Virus record (IMG/VR): IMGVR_UViG_3300007735_000593
Coordinates: 1-30,432 of that record
Length of the DNA: 30,432 nucleotides
Origin: a virus
Reading direction: 5' to 3' (one strand)
A model generated the notes under the pieces. It was not told the DNA's origin and searched no databases. It saw only the letters and a list, made by a program, of their open reading frames with translations. Numbering within the stretch: position 1 is the stretch's first letter; each line of letters starts with the position of its first letter. Positions 5,858-12,561 of this stretch are shown piece after piece. Position numbers and translations under genes: made by a program.

Positions 5858-6075
5858 TGGCTTTGGATTTTGTTTGGTTGGATTGAATAAGTGAGGTTTT
5901 CTTTGACGAGCCAATTTGAGGCCCGTAAATCGCTTAAGATTCGGTAGGTGGTACGAAGGTTCAGCCCAAGTACTTTGGCGAGTTCTGTGGCCCTGTATGG
6001 GCGTTGTGCGAGATACGACACGGCGTAAATGGTGGCGACCCTTCGTTGGATTTCTTTTCCTTTTGGTTTGGGCAT
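5854..6075 (-). CDS. Winged helix-turn-helix regulator, 73 aa
   Basis: A small protein that is essentially one winged HTH: IYAVSYLAQRPYRATELAKV (about 16-35), the recognition helix LNLRTTYRILSDLRASNWL (about 38-56), and the wing VKENLTYSIQP. The pattern (relieve, then TTYRILSDL) is that of IclR-type and related domains, here without any ligand-binding part. It probably binds DNA as a dimer and regulates a phage promoter; the repeated elements at 7762-7844 are candidates but no link is shown. The gene follows the 149-aa gene by 2 nt and overlaps the nuclease fusion as ATGA. Confidence 0.8.
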   Translation of the reverse strand: MPKPKGKEIQRRVATIYAVSYLAQRPYRATELAKVLGLNLRTTYRILSDLRASNWLVKENLTYSIQPNKIQSQ

Positions 6076-6077
6076 GG

Positions 6078-6527
6078 TTAAGTGGTCTTAAAAGTTACTG
6101 CAATGCTCGGTTTTGTCCCTTTTGCAGGACACACAGGAACCGCTTCGCCAGTCGCTTCGTCGTACACCGTAGCCTTGCCAGCGTTGCGGAAGGCCATTTT
6201 CAGCAGTTCTTCACGGGCCTTCATGCTTGCCTGCAGGTCGCTCCACACCTGGTCGTGCTGGTAGTCGGGAGTGAGTGCACCCTCCTTGATTTGGATTTCA
6301 GCACCGAAGGCGGAGAAGGTCTTGCCGTGCTTTATGGCTTCGTCCCGAACGATGTCCTCGGTGGCTTTCAGTACTTGCTCCAGAGCTTTCACGACCGCCT
6401 TCAAGCGTACATGGGCGGCGATGGGATTGACCTCGCCTTCCTTGATGCGGAGGATAAGGCCAGCGGCGATGTCGGCGATGTCCTGCTTGGATATGTCCGA
6501 CTTGGGTATAGTGACAAGATGATTCAT
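6078..6527 (-). CDS. Hypothetical phage protein, 149 aa
   Basis: A mostly helical protein: MNHLVTIPKSDISKQDIADI at the start, a long amphipathic helix (VRLKAVVKALEQVLKATEDI, about 43-62), then FGAEIQIKEGA, a second helical region with KAREELLKMAF and a C-terminal strand (PSIAVTFKTT). I cannot place it in a named family. It sits between the ERF-like and nuclease genes, so a role in recombination or replication is plausible. The start overlaps the previous stop as ATGA, and the TAA is 2 nt before the regulator gene. Confidence 0.75.
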   Translation of the reverse strand: MNHLVTIPKSDISKQDIADIAAGLILRIKEGEVNPIAAHVRLKAVVKALEQVLKATEDIVRDEAIKHGKTFSAFGAEIQIKEGALTPDYQHDQVWSDLQASMKAREELLKMAFRNAGKATVYDEATGEAVPVCPAKGTKPSIAVTFKTT

Positions 6528-6763
6528 GGGTTAGTGATTGGGCGGGTTTGAAACAAGTTAACAAGCGTGCGGATGTTTCCATCCCAAATATCTTTGGGAA
6601 GGTGCATAGACAAGTTCCACAATTCTTTTTGAGTGAGGTCTTGGAACCAGTCCTTTTGTTGCATCGTTTGGAGCAACTCGTTGATGGTGTTGGAATACTG
6701 GTCACGCTCGTTCATGAGGGCAACGAATGCGTCGGCGTTGAGGCGGGATAGTAGGTTGGTCAT
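6524..6763 (-). CDS. Hypothetical phage protein, 79 aa
   Basis: A small acidic, helical protein starting MTNLLSRLNADAFVALMNER and containing a Trp-rich middle (QKDWFQDLTQKELWNLSMHL, DIWDG). No domain is recognised. It lies 3 nt after the ERF-like gene and overlaps the next gene as ATGA, so it belongs to the same message. Confidence 0.7.
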   Translation of the reverse strand: MTNLLSRLNADAFVALMNERDQYSNTINELLQTMQQKDWFQDLTQKELWNLSMHLPKDIWDGNIRTLVNLFQTRPITNP

Positions 6764-6766
6764 GGT

Positions 6767-7327
6767 CTATTTTTTAGAAAGTTGATTTTGGATGAATGCG
6801 ATGCCCTTCTCAAAGCGGGCGGGGGTCATTTGGTCAATGTCCTTGAGGAACCGTTCCTGCTGGTCGGCGGGCAACTTCTGCACCAACTTCAGGAAGTCGG
6901 CTTTGAGGGTCGCAACGGTCAAGTCGTCGTAGGATGGAACGAGGCCAAGTTTGTCGCTCAAGTCGTTGAACTGCTCCTGTTTGGCGATGGCCATGGACAC
7001 CTCGTTGGCTGATGCTATGCTCGTTTCAATGCCGATACCAAGGGCGGCCAATGCACGACCAAAGGCAGAGGTTTCGCAGTTTTCTACATAACTCGTTTTG
7101 TTTATCATTGAACTGGTGCGGTCCTCATGAGCGTGGCCCGTAGCCCTGATGCGGCCATCGGCATCACGGATAATGGCCTTGATGCAACACCTATCGGGTT
7201 GCAGGTCAACGAGGTCGGATTCAATGGACCAACCAGCGAAGGTTGGCTCGTTTCGGAAGTACAGGAGGCGTTGGTTGACTTCCACATAGTCCTTCCCTTT
7301 GATGTTGGTGGTTTTGAATTTGTGCAT
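6767..7327 (-). CDS. ERF-family single-strand annealing protein
   Basis: A 186-residue protein with the ERF core: EPTFAGWSIESDLV, RDADGRIRATGHAHEDRTSS (54-73) and the diagnostic block TSYVENCETSAFGRALAALG (78-97). ERF proteins anneal complementary single strands during phage recombination. The C-terminal third is helical and charged (LKADFLKLVQKLPADQQERF), as is usual for these proteins. The start at 7327 is preferred to the frame start at 7384 because it follows TAA-ACCACCAACC, the leader type of this phage, and gives the usual N-terminus. Neighbouring SSB-tail and nuclease genes fit a recombination module. Confidence 0.85.
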   Translation of the reverse strand: MHKFKTTNIKGKDYVEVNQRLLYFRNEPTFAGWSIESDLVDLQPDRCCIKAIIRDADGRIRATGHAHEDRTSSMINKTSYVENCETSAFGRALAALGIGIETSIASANEVSMAIAKQEQFNDLSDKLGLVPSYDDLTVATLKADFLKLVQKLPADQQERFLKDIDQMTPARFEKGIAFIQNQLSKK

Positions 7328-7337
7328 GGTTGGTGGT

Positions 7338-7547
7338 TTAGAGGGTGACGAAATAATATGTTTGAACAGGGTTGCCGTGTTCATTTACCTCGGTGACTTC
7401 CGAATATTCTTCCCAGTATTGCGCATCTGCGCCATGTGGCGTTTGGTGCTTACAATAACCTATTGCGCTGTCCAGGCTGCTAAAATAGCCAAGGTGTTCG
7501 CTCGCCTTTGCGTATTGCGACCAGTTGGTGACCATAAATTGGTTCAT
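7338..7547 (-). CDS. Hypothetical phage protein, 69 aa
   Basis: A small acidic protein beginning MNQFMVTNWSQYAKASEHLG, with aromatic residues throughout and a C-terminal VQTYYFVTL strand. The start follows the leader TAA-ACCCCAAAACC, in which the TAA is the stop of the membrane peptide upstream. No domain is recognised. Confidence 0.7.
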   Translation of the reverse strand: MNQFMVTNWSQYAKASEHLGYFSSLDSAIGYCKHQTPHGADAQYWEEYSEVTEVNEHGNPVQTYYFVTL

Positions 7548-7558
7548 GGTTTTGGGGT

Positions 7559-7678
7559 TTAGTTGGTGATAATTGCAAGGATAAATCTGCCGAAGAATGC
7601 GATGCCGAGGCAGGCGGTCAGCACGATGTAGCCCGTGGCAAGGGCTGCTTTGAGTTTGGTTTTGGTTTCGTGGGTCAT
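7559..7678 (-). CDS. Small membrane peptide, 39 aa
   Basis: An ATG at 7678 follows CTAAACCCAATAACCC. The peptide starts MTHETKTKLKAALATGYIVL and continues with a hydrophobic stretch (about 13-37, with TACLGIAFFGRFILAIITN), so it has one membrane segment behind a basic N-terminus. Its TAA forms part of the next gene's leader. It is the first gene behind the promoter at 7702-7731. Early membrane peptides of phages often act on the host, but nothing specific can be said. Confidence 0.65.
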   Translation of the reverse strand: MTHETKTKLKAALATGYIVLTACLGIAFFGRFILAIITN

Positions 7679-7701
7679 GGGTTATTGGGTTTAGTGTCCG
7701 A

Positions 7702-7731
7702 CAAAGTTACAACGGCTTTTCCTATTTGCGA
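7702..7731 (-). promoter_or_regulatory. Bacteroidetes-type promoter for leftward block
   Basis: Minus-strand TAACTTTG (7709-7702) with TCG exactly 19 nt upstream (7731-7729), one mismatch from TTG-N19-TAnnTTTG. It lies 23 nt before the ATG at 7678, in the divergent intergenic region, and would drive the leftward recombination genes. Confidence 0.6.
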
Positions 7732-7761
7732 CCTCTCGTGTCATTTTTTGTGAAACTTTTT

Positions 7762-7844
7762 TTTGGCCATTTGCACCCGATGCGGTATAAGATTTTTAAA
7801 ACTCGCTGATTTGGCCATATTTTGACGCTATCGGGTATAAATTT
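7762..7844 (+). repeat. Two related operator/promoter-like units
   Basis: TTTGGCCAT (7762-7770) followed by GGTATAAGATTT (7784-7795), then again TTTGGCCAT (7810-7818) followed by GGTATAAATTT (7834-7844). The two blocks share both halves with spacers of 13 and 15 nt and lie 48-50 nt apart, just upstream of the gene at 7850. They may be tandem promoters or paired operator sites in this divergent region. The rest of 7684-7849 holds no gene. Confidence 0.5.
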
Positions 7845-7849
7845 GCAGT
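7838..7849 (+). promoter_or_regulatory. -7 box 4 nt before ATG, leaderless promoter candidate
   Basis: TAAATTTG (7838-7845) ends 4 nt before the ATG at 7850. In Bacteroidetes the box lies around -7, so transcription would begin at or within a base or two of the start codon. No TTG is found 19 nt upstream. Confidence 0.5.
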
Positions 7850-8101
7850 ATGACCTACCACTCCACAAGACCTGCAAAAGCCCTCACGAATGCCTTGGAG
7901 CGGCTGATGATAGCCATATCCCCCGCTGACCTGGAGCAGAACCACGCCCTCCTGTGCGAGTACCGCAGGGCTTGCGAACTGCTGGGCTACGACCCCGCCA
8001 AAGCCCAATGGGCTGGGATTCACGAAGTGTCCGCCTCCCAGTTGCCCGATGATCAGGATCACACCGTATGCTATTACCCACTCCTTAACCCCGAAGAATA
8101 A
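7850..8101 (+). CDS. Hypothetical protein preceding endolysin, 83 aa
   Basis: The first of the only two plus-strand genes. It starts MTYHSTRPAKALTNALERLM, continues as a helical segment rich in Leu, Ala and Cys (about 20-50), and ends in an acidic tail (LLNPEE). No transmembrane segment is obvious, so it is not a holin. It is 2 nt from the endolysin start (TAACCATG) and shares its message. It could regulate endolysin timing, which is inference from position alone. Confidence 0.75.
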   Translation: MTYHSTRPAKALTNALERLMIAISPADLEQNHALLCEYRRACELLGYDPAKAQWAGIHEVSASQLPDDQDHTVCYYPLLNPEE

Positions 8102-8103
8102 CC

Positions 8104-8529
8104 ATGCGAAACATCACCCACCTCGTTGTCCATTGCACGGCCACGCCGAAGAACACCACCATCGCCAGCATCCGCCGCCACTGGAAGGAGGGGTTGGGCT
8201 GGAAGTCGGTGGGCTACCACAAAATCGTGGAACCCAACGGGAACATCCTCACCCTTGCGACCGACGACAAGACCACCAACGGGGTTGCTGGCCACAACGC
8301 TACCAGCCTCCATGTGTCCTATATCGGAGGCAAGGATACAGATGACCGCACCATTCAGCAGAGGCAAGCCATCGCAGGGGTTCTTCTATCGTGGTTGCAG
8401 AAATATCCGAAGGCCCGCATTTGTGGCCATCGGGACTTCCCAGGGGTTAACAAAGCCTGCCCGCAGTTCAATGCGGAGAAAGAGTACGGCTACCTGTACT
8501 TGACCGCCAACGATACGCAGGAGGGGTGA
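8104..8529 (+). CDS. Endolysin, N-acetylmuramoyl-L-alanine amidase (T7 lysozyme type)
   Basis: A 141-residue amidase that would cut the bond between MurNAc and L-Ala in peptidoglycan at lysis. Zinc ligands line up with T7 lysozyme: His10 (LVVHCTAT), His109 (ICGHRDFPG) and Cys119 (NKACPQFN); Tyr38 (GYHKIV) and Lys117 match its catalytic Tyr and Lys. Other family marks are GVAGHNATSLHVSYIGG (60-76). Length is that of a single-domain amidase with no separate wall-binding domain. No signal peptide is visible, so it needs the holin encoded on the other strand at 9807-10043. Confidence 0.95.
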   Translation: MRNITHLVVHCTATPKNTTIASIRRHWKEGLGWKSVGYHKIVEPNGNILTLATDDKTTNGVAGHNATSLHVSYIGGKDTDDRTIQQRQAIAGVLLSWLQKYPKARICGHRDFPGVNKACPQFNAEKEYGYLYLTANDTQEG

Positions 8530-8534
8530 ATGAG

Positions 8535-8648
8535 AAACCCGTCATTAACGGGGGTTTGCAGGGATAGTGTAGCGTAAGTCATGCAGCAGTTGTACGAGAG
8601 AATCGTACACCAAAAACGCCGTTTTCTACACATGACCGCTTCGTCATG
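8535..8648. terminator. Cluster of four hairpins between converging genes
   Basis: The gap 8530-8653 holds no gene but four inverted repeats: AAACCCGT...ACGGGGGTTT (8535-8557, two-base bulge), TGTACGA/TCGTACA (8591-8609, perfect, 5-nt loop), AAAAC/GTTTT (8613-8625) and CATGAC/GTCATG (8631-8648, perfect, 6-nt loop). The first is placed to end the endolysin message, the last two to end the leftward message from the metallophosphoesterase gene. Long T runs are lacking, so termination strength is uncertain. Confidence 0.5.
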
Positions 8649-8653
8649 CGTAA

Positions 8654-9538
8654 TTAATACAACCTATCCGCAGGCGTGAAGGTTGCGTGGAGTTGCAACT
8701 CGGTCCCCTTGTTGTCCTTGCTTGCGTTCCTGCTGGTTTCAAGTTTCATCCAATATCCGCCAAGAGGCTTCGGGCCTCGTCCTCGTTCAGTGTGAAAGCC
8801 CATGTACCCGCCGTCCCATTCTTCCTTGTAAGTCGCCGTGCGAAGTTGGTGAACAGGCTTTTGAACGAGGGTCTTCTTGGGACGGTCATAGCGGTGAATC
8901 ATGTTTTGGTGATAATACAATTCGTGAACATGGCCCATCCAAGTCAGGTCGTAGCCTTCGGTGGCTGCGAGTAGGCGTTGGTCGGCAATTACTCCGCGGG
9001 TGACCACCCCACCGCCTGCACTCCCATGGAAATAATGTACCACGAAGTTCATCCCCCGATTGGGGTCGTGCTGCACTCGGATGTCAATGGTTCCTCCGTA
9101 GCCACCGACCTCAACCGCTGACCCTGTTGCATAGTTGAGGGTGCTTGCGAAGCGTTGCAGGATGTCGGTTTCTTGGTGGTGGATGATGGATGTTTCGTGG
9201 TTTCCGTAGCCAACCAGTAGCAGGTTCTTTGCGTAAGGGGCAAACCATTCCACCGCCGTGTTGACGATGCTATCCAAGTACCTTGCGTTGTTGTGTTCTT
9301 CCCGTATGTCTTCCTTGCTCCTGCGTGGGTCGCCACGCCCTTGCATGAGGCAAAAGCAGTCACCGTTGACGATGACTCCTGCGTTGCGGCGTTGTGCTTC
9401 CTTTAGGTGGTTGGTCAGCAGCCCCCTGTCACAATGCGGGTTGTCCCAATGCAGGTCGCTGATTAAGAAGAACTCCTGCCCGCTTTGGCAGGTCAGGTCG
9501 TGAATGTTACGGGAATGCTTGGTAAGTGGTAGAATCAT
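8654..9538 (-). CDS. Calcineurin-like metallophosphoesterase
   Basis: A 294-residue enzyme with the full metallophosphoesterase motif set: SDLHWD (27-32), NGDCF (58-62), YGNHET, a central VHYFHGSAGGG and a late MGHVH. These residues hold two metal ions and hydrolyse phosphate mono- or diesters. The C-terminal 70 residues (RTATYKEEWDGGYMGFHTER) resemble phage-encoded members. The substrate cannot be read from sequence. It ends the structural/lysis operon and overlaps the spanin-like gene by 4 nt, so it is probably made late. A role in packaging, DNA processing or nucleotide-signal removal would be a guess. Confidence 0.88.
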   Translation of the reverse strand: MILPLTKHSRNIHDLTCQSGQEFFLISDLHWDNPHCDRGLLTNHLKEAQRRNAGVIVNGDCFCLMQGRGDPRRSKEDIREEHNNARYLDSIVNTAVEWFAPYAKNLLLVGYGNHETSIIHHQETDILQRFASTLNYATGSAVEVGGYGGTIDIRVQHDPNRGMNFVVHYFHGSAGGGVVTRGVIADQRLLAATEGYDLTWMGHVHELYYHQNMIHRYDRPKKTLVQKPVHQLRTATYKEEWDGGYMGFHTERGRGPKPLGGYWMKLETSRNASKDNKGTELQLHATFTPADRLY

Positions 9539-9810
9539 CGCTGAGATTTAAGCGTTGCGTTCTCGGCTTCAAGTTGATGGATGGTGTTCTCCAACAACTC
9601 TATCCGCTCCCGCAAACTTACAATCTCGTTGCGTAATTCGGTTAACTCTTTCTTCTGAGCCTCAGCAGTTTCCTGCCACATCGCAAGCACCGCTTGGGCT
9701 TGCTTTACCTGGAGGGAATCCGCCGTGAATTTTCCCTTGGTAATCCAAGCAACTCCACCGCCAACGATTGCGCTGACCGTGCCGATGATAGTGGTCTCCA
9801 ACAGGTTCAC
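9535..9810 (-). CDS. Membrane-anchored coiled coil, spanin (Rz)-like candidate
   Basis: A 91-residue protein with an N-terminal membrane segment (MNLLETTIIGTVSAIVGGGV, about 5-23) and then one long coiled coil (QETAEAQKKELTELRNEIVS; LRERIELLENTIHQLEAENA). That build and its position right after the holin suit an inner-membrane spanin, which helps disrupt the outer membrane at lysis. No outer-membrane lipoprotein partner was found. It starts with GTG, sharing GTGA with the holin stop. Confidence 0.65.
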   Translation of the reverse strand: MNLLETTIIGTVSAIVGGGVAWITKGKFTADSLQVKQAQAVLAMWQETAEAQKKELTELRNEIVSLRERIELLENTIHQLEAENATLKSQR

Positions 9811-10043
9811 GCCTTCGGTGCTTCGGGTTTAGCCTTTACTTTCTCTACGGCCATCCAACCAACTGACAACAAAGTAATTAACGCACCGATGATTTCTTGC
9901 AAAGCGGTTGCGTCAAGTAATCCTTTGGCTACGAGTGTTCCGCCGATGAAGGTTAACAAATGGCGAAGGAGGGCGATGATGGCTGATTGCATGAGTGGAA
10001 GGTTTGGTTGGTCGGGGTTGGCTTTACGGCGAAATAGTCCCAT
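9807..10043 (-). CDS. Holin, Pam3-gp28-like
   Basis: A 78-residue protein with a basic N-terminus (MGLFRRK), two hydrophobic segments (about 20-41 and 46-65) joined by a short turn (KGLLDATALQE), and a charged C-terminus (EKVKAKPEAPKA). The pattern LLRHLLTFIGGTLVAKG, then IIGALITLLSVGW, resembles the Pam3-gp28 holin group as I recall it. It would form membrane lesions that release the endolysin. I chose the ATG at 10043 because the longer frame to 10205 has no holin-like N-terminus and overlaps the gene at 10055-10330. Confidence 0.8.
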   Translation of the reverse strand: MGLFRRKANPDQPNLPLMQSAIIALLRHLLTFIGGTLVAKGLLDATALQEIIGALITLLSVGWMAVEKVKAKPEAPKA

Positions 10044-10054
10044 GATGGTATATG

Positions 10055-10330
10055 TTATTTGCTTTGCGGTGTTGCAAATTCTTGATAATCGGCCTCGTAT
10101 TGAGCATCCCAACCGAGGAAGGAATGCACTCCGCAAGGCGTGGGCCACACTTGATGGCGCACCCAATAACTCGGTTCTTCGCCTTCCCAAAGGATGTCCA
10201 CACAAAAAGCCTTCGGGTTGTCGGGGTTGACATGGCCTAATTCTACACAGGTATTCGGCGAGGCTTCTGCATCATAGATGGTGCGGAAGTCAGCGTAAAT
10301 GGCAAACTCGTATTTTCGGAATGTAGCCAT
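10055..10330 (-). CDS. Hypothetical protein next to tail-fibre gene, 91 aa
   Basis: A small acidic protein rich in aromatic residues: MATFRKYEFAIYADFRTIYD at the start, then CVELGHVNPDNPKAFCVDIL and EEPSYWVRHQVWP. Its ATG overlaps the fibre-gene stop (TAATG). Being coupled to a receptor-binding candidate, it might be a fibre chaperone or small tail component, but no domain is recognised. Confidence 0.7.
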   Translation of the reverse strand: MATFRKYEFAIYADFRTIYDAEASPNTCVELGHVNPDNPKAFCVDILWEGEEPSYWVRHQVWPTPCGVHSFLGWDAQYEADYQEFATPQSK

Positions 10331-11526
10331 TACGGAGTTGTTAGTGCTGCGAGTTGGTCGTTGGTCAGGCGGGTGGTGTAGAGGGCAGCGGCACGGATGC
10401 GGTCGTTAAATTGGCCGTAATTTGCATTTGATAGGATGCATTGAGTCAAAGATGTTGCAGGGTAATCCGTAGAATTAGTTGAAGTCCCTGCCAAACTTCC
10501 ATCAATGTAAAGAGCATAATCACCATTAGTGTAACCAAGGGCTATCTTATGTACACCAAGCGAAACTGCGCTGCTCGTGATAATATTTGTTATTGTACCA
10601 CTTGTCCTTCTTATTCTTGCTCTTATTGTGAGATTTGCGTTTTTTATTATTGAAATAAAGTCCGAAGTATCTCCATCGTCTATTGTCAAAATAGAGCCTA
10701 ATGCGGCATTCCGAATATCCACCTCCGTATAAATGGTTCCGCTCAACTGCCCGATACTACCACTTGCACCAGTTACCGAAACCACATCTGCGTTGCGTGT
10801 GACTGATGCCGTTGTGGTGGGGATGTAGGATGTAGCGACCGAGCCTGTTTCTACTTGTGCGCCCCAAGCGTAAAAATCGGCACTACCACTTGCACTCGCA
10901 TTATTGCCTCGTAAATCAAAACCAAAATCACGACTACCTGCGCTTGGCGTTCCTGTGAATGTAAATCGCTGCCAAGATGGTGTAATTTCAATAATGGTTT
11001 GTGGCGCACTATTAAATCGGATTGCTACAAATTGACTTCCACTCGTTGCACTGCGCAGGTAAACGCTAAAGGTATGAGCGACTGCGGTGAATGTTAAAGT
11101 TTGACGCAAAATACTGAAGTCCGTTGAAAGTGTACCTGAGCCCACATTTAACTGTATGCGTTCTGCGGTCGTTCCTCCTGCGGGGTCAACAATGCCTGTT
11201 GCTTGTGTTACAACAGGCACAACTCCTGTGCCTCCTGACAAAGATGTCCAAGTTGCACTCACATTAAATCCTTCACTCTGCAACGCCAAGTTACTCCCAC
11301 TCGGCTCAACCAACAATGCAGGACACCCAACCGTTCCACCGCTGGCGAAGTAGTCCAAGCGAGGTATCCCCGAAGCCACCGATTCAATGTAGCCACTTGC
11401 GTTCACACGGGTTGCCGTAGTCGCACGGGTTACTGTAAAGTCACCTGCTCCGCTTGTTGGGATTTGGGAGTAAAGTTTGCCCGACTTGAAACGAGCGGGA
11501 ACTATCAGGAGGGAAGGTGTCGGCAT
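10330..11526 (-). CDS. Tail fibre / receptor-binding protein with lectin-like domains
   Basis: A 398-residue, Ser/Thr/Gly-rich protein. The N-terminus (MPTPSLLIVPARFKSGKLYS) is followed by FTVTRATTATRVNASGYIES, the RASxATRV-type block found in many phage fibre proteins. Residues about 70-240 look like a carbohydrate-binding jelly roll (FSVYLRSATSGSQFVAIRF; FYAWGAQVETGSVATSYIPT). About 255-395 resemble a concanavalin A/LamG-like domain (LTIDDGDTSDFISIIKNANL; YALYIDGSLAGTS). Binding of host surface glycans is inferred. The stretch at about 10450-11150 is visibly AT-richer than flanking DNA, suggesting module exchange. The ATG at 11526 is preferred to 11568 because of the repeated MPTP start. 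Confidence 0.82.
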   Translation of the reverse strand: MPTPSLLIVPARFKSGKLYSQIPTSGAGDFTVTRATTATRVNASGYIESVASGIPRLDYFASGGTVGCPALLVEPSGSNLALQSEGFNVSATWTSLSGGTGVVPVVTQATGIVDPAGGTTAERIQLNVGSGTLSTDFSILRQTLTFTAVAHTFSVYLRSATSGSQFVAIRFNSAPQTIIEITPSWQRFTFTGTPSAGSRDFGFDLRGNNASASGSADFYAWGAQVETGSVATSYIPTTTASVTRNADVVSVTGASGSIGQLSGTIYTEVDIRNAALGSILTIDDGDTSDFISIIKNANLTIRARIRRTSGTITNIITSSAVSLGVHKIALGYTNGDYALYIDGSLAGTSTNSTDYPATSLTQCILSNANYGQFNDRIRAAALYTTRLTNDQLAALTTP

Positions 11527-11528
11527 TG

Positions 11529-11708
11529 TTAGAAGTTGTAAATCGTAGCAAAGCGACCGAACAGGCAACCGCTGACGGCGGCCTCTGCTGGCAATGCCGC
11601 ACCCGTTGGGTCAGCATCAGCACGGGCGTTGAAGGCGGCCCATGCCGCAGCCGCAAGTCCACCTTGCAGCATATTGGTCGGATAACCGTAGCCGTATCCT
11701 ATCAGCAT
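11529..11708 (-). CDS. Small structural module protein, 59 aa
   Basis: A short gene read directly, between a TAA at 11712-11714 and the fibre-gene ATG at 11526. It begins MLIGYGYGYPTNMLQGGLAA and has the block AAWAAFNARADADPTGAALP, ending CLFGRFATIYNF. This matches the pattern near the N-terminus of the large tail protein at 21749-24139 (AAWNNFNARATADGADAVEA then CLYLRF). Shared spacing of Trp, Phe-Asn-Ala-Arg, Ala-Asp, Cys-Leu and Arg-Phe suggests a common module. It is probably a virion accessory protein of the fibre region. Confidence 0.65.
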   Translation of the reverse strand: MLIGYGYGYPTNMLQGGLAAAAWAAFNARADADPTGAALPAEAAVSGCLFGRFATIYNF

Positions 11709-11711
11709 TGC

Positions 11712-11987
11712 TTACAGGAATGTATAACCGATGACGCTTCCGACCGATGGAGTGACGGCAGTAATCTTCCCCCCATTGCGACCGCTGATGACGATGCCAG
11801 CAGACACGGACTTGCCGCTCATTGAGTAGGCGGTCAGCAGGTTCTCGCCACCAGTACCTGTGAGGGTCGTGAAGGTAGCGGCCGTGTTGACGACAATGAA
11901 GTCAAAGTTTGCGCCCGATACGGCAGCGTCAATGAACTGCATCGTGCCGCCTTGGCCGAGTATTTGTTGTAGAATTGGAGTAGGCAT
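11712..11987 (-). CDS. Small beta-rich structural protein, 91 aa
   Basis: A Gly/Ser/Thr/Val-rich protein beginning MPTPILQQILGQGGTMQFID, followed by alternating strand-like segments (FDFIVVNTAATFTTLTGTGG; SAGIVISGRNGGKITAVTPS) and ending VIGYTFL. Its composition and place among fibre genes suggest a decoration or fibre-tip protein. It shares the MPTP start with the fibre protein downstream. The start follows CTAAAGCAACAAA. Confidence 0.7.
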   Translation of the reverse strand: MPTPILQQILGQGGTMQFIDAAVSGANFDFIVVNTAATFTTLTGTGGENLLTAYSMSGKSVSAGIVISGRNGGKITAVTPSVGSVIGYTFL

Positions 11988-12012
11988 TTTGTTGCTTTAG
12001 GGTAAATGTATT

Positions 12013-12516
12013 TTAGGAGGGAATTTCACAAACGGAATGACTGTATGGGATTTGGAACGACAAGGTGGCCACCCATCCCGCCGTACGGTCATCTCGGCTC
12101 TCTACAAACCTCGTAAGCGATACGGAGGCAGAAAGGGTCCACTCTTGCGTCGGGTCGTTTGTAAGGCTTGAAATGAAATCCTGTGCGATTTGCAGTTGGT
12201 CACTTAAGACCTCGTCTTCGTTGTCTTGCCAGCCCAGCGTCGGACTGCCCGAAACCACGCCACCCATCGTGGCAATGGATTCAACTCGGTCAGAAAAATA
12301 GACACCCACAGTAAGGTTGAGAGTACCCAAATCCGTAGTCGCTGACTGCACATCCGCAAAGACGAGAGGATAGACGATTCGCTCACGGCTTGGGGTTCGC
12401 AGGTTTATCGTGTTGTCCGTTCCGATTGCAAGAGGGTCCCCTGTTCCGAAGGAGTTTACTTGCGGGTGGGCATTTGCAAGCGCAAGGAGTGCTTGCTTGA
12501 TTTTTATCCATGACAT
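12013..12516 (-). CDS. Tail terminator/completion-like protein, 167 aa
   Basis: The N-terminus (MSWIKIKQALLALANAHPQV then NSFGTGDPLAIGT) and the body (YPLVFADVQSATTDLGTLNL; VGVYFSDRVES) fit a group of phage proteins placed just after head-tail adaptors, with a mixed alpha/beta fold like tail terminators. The protein would cap the tail tube or join it to the head. It lies directly downstream of portal and adaptor genes. The family assignment rests on position and general pattern. Confidence 0.65.
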   Translation of the reverse strand: MSWIKIKQALLALANAHPQVNSFGTGDPLAIGTDNTINLRTPSRERIVYPLVFADVQSATTDLGTLNLTVGVYFSDRVESIATMGGVVSGSPTLGWQDNEDEVLSDQLQIAQDFISSLTNDPTQEWTLSASVSLTRFVESRDDRTAGWVATLSFQIPYSHSVCEIPS

Positions 12517-12561
12517 AAGCCTGTAATTTCAGAATATTTTTTGAGTGCGCTCCCATAGGGT

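Noticed and set aside
5916-6551. Plus-strand open frame of 211 codons
   Set aside because: It lies opposite the winged-helix and 149-aa genes, which are coupled by ATGA and short gaps. The protein has no domain and looks like a shadow frame.
6589-6596. TATCTTTG on the plus strand
   Set aside because: It lies inside a minus-strand gene, with no plus-strand gene downstream. Chance match.
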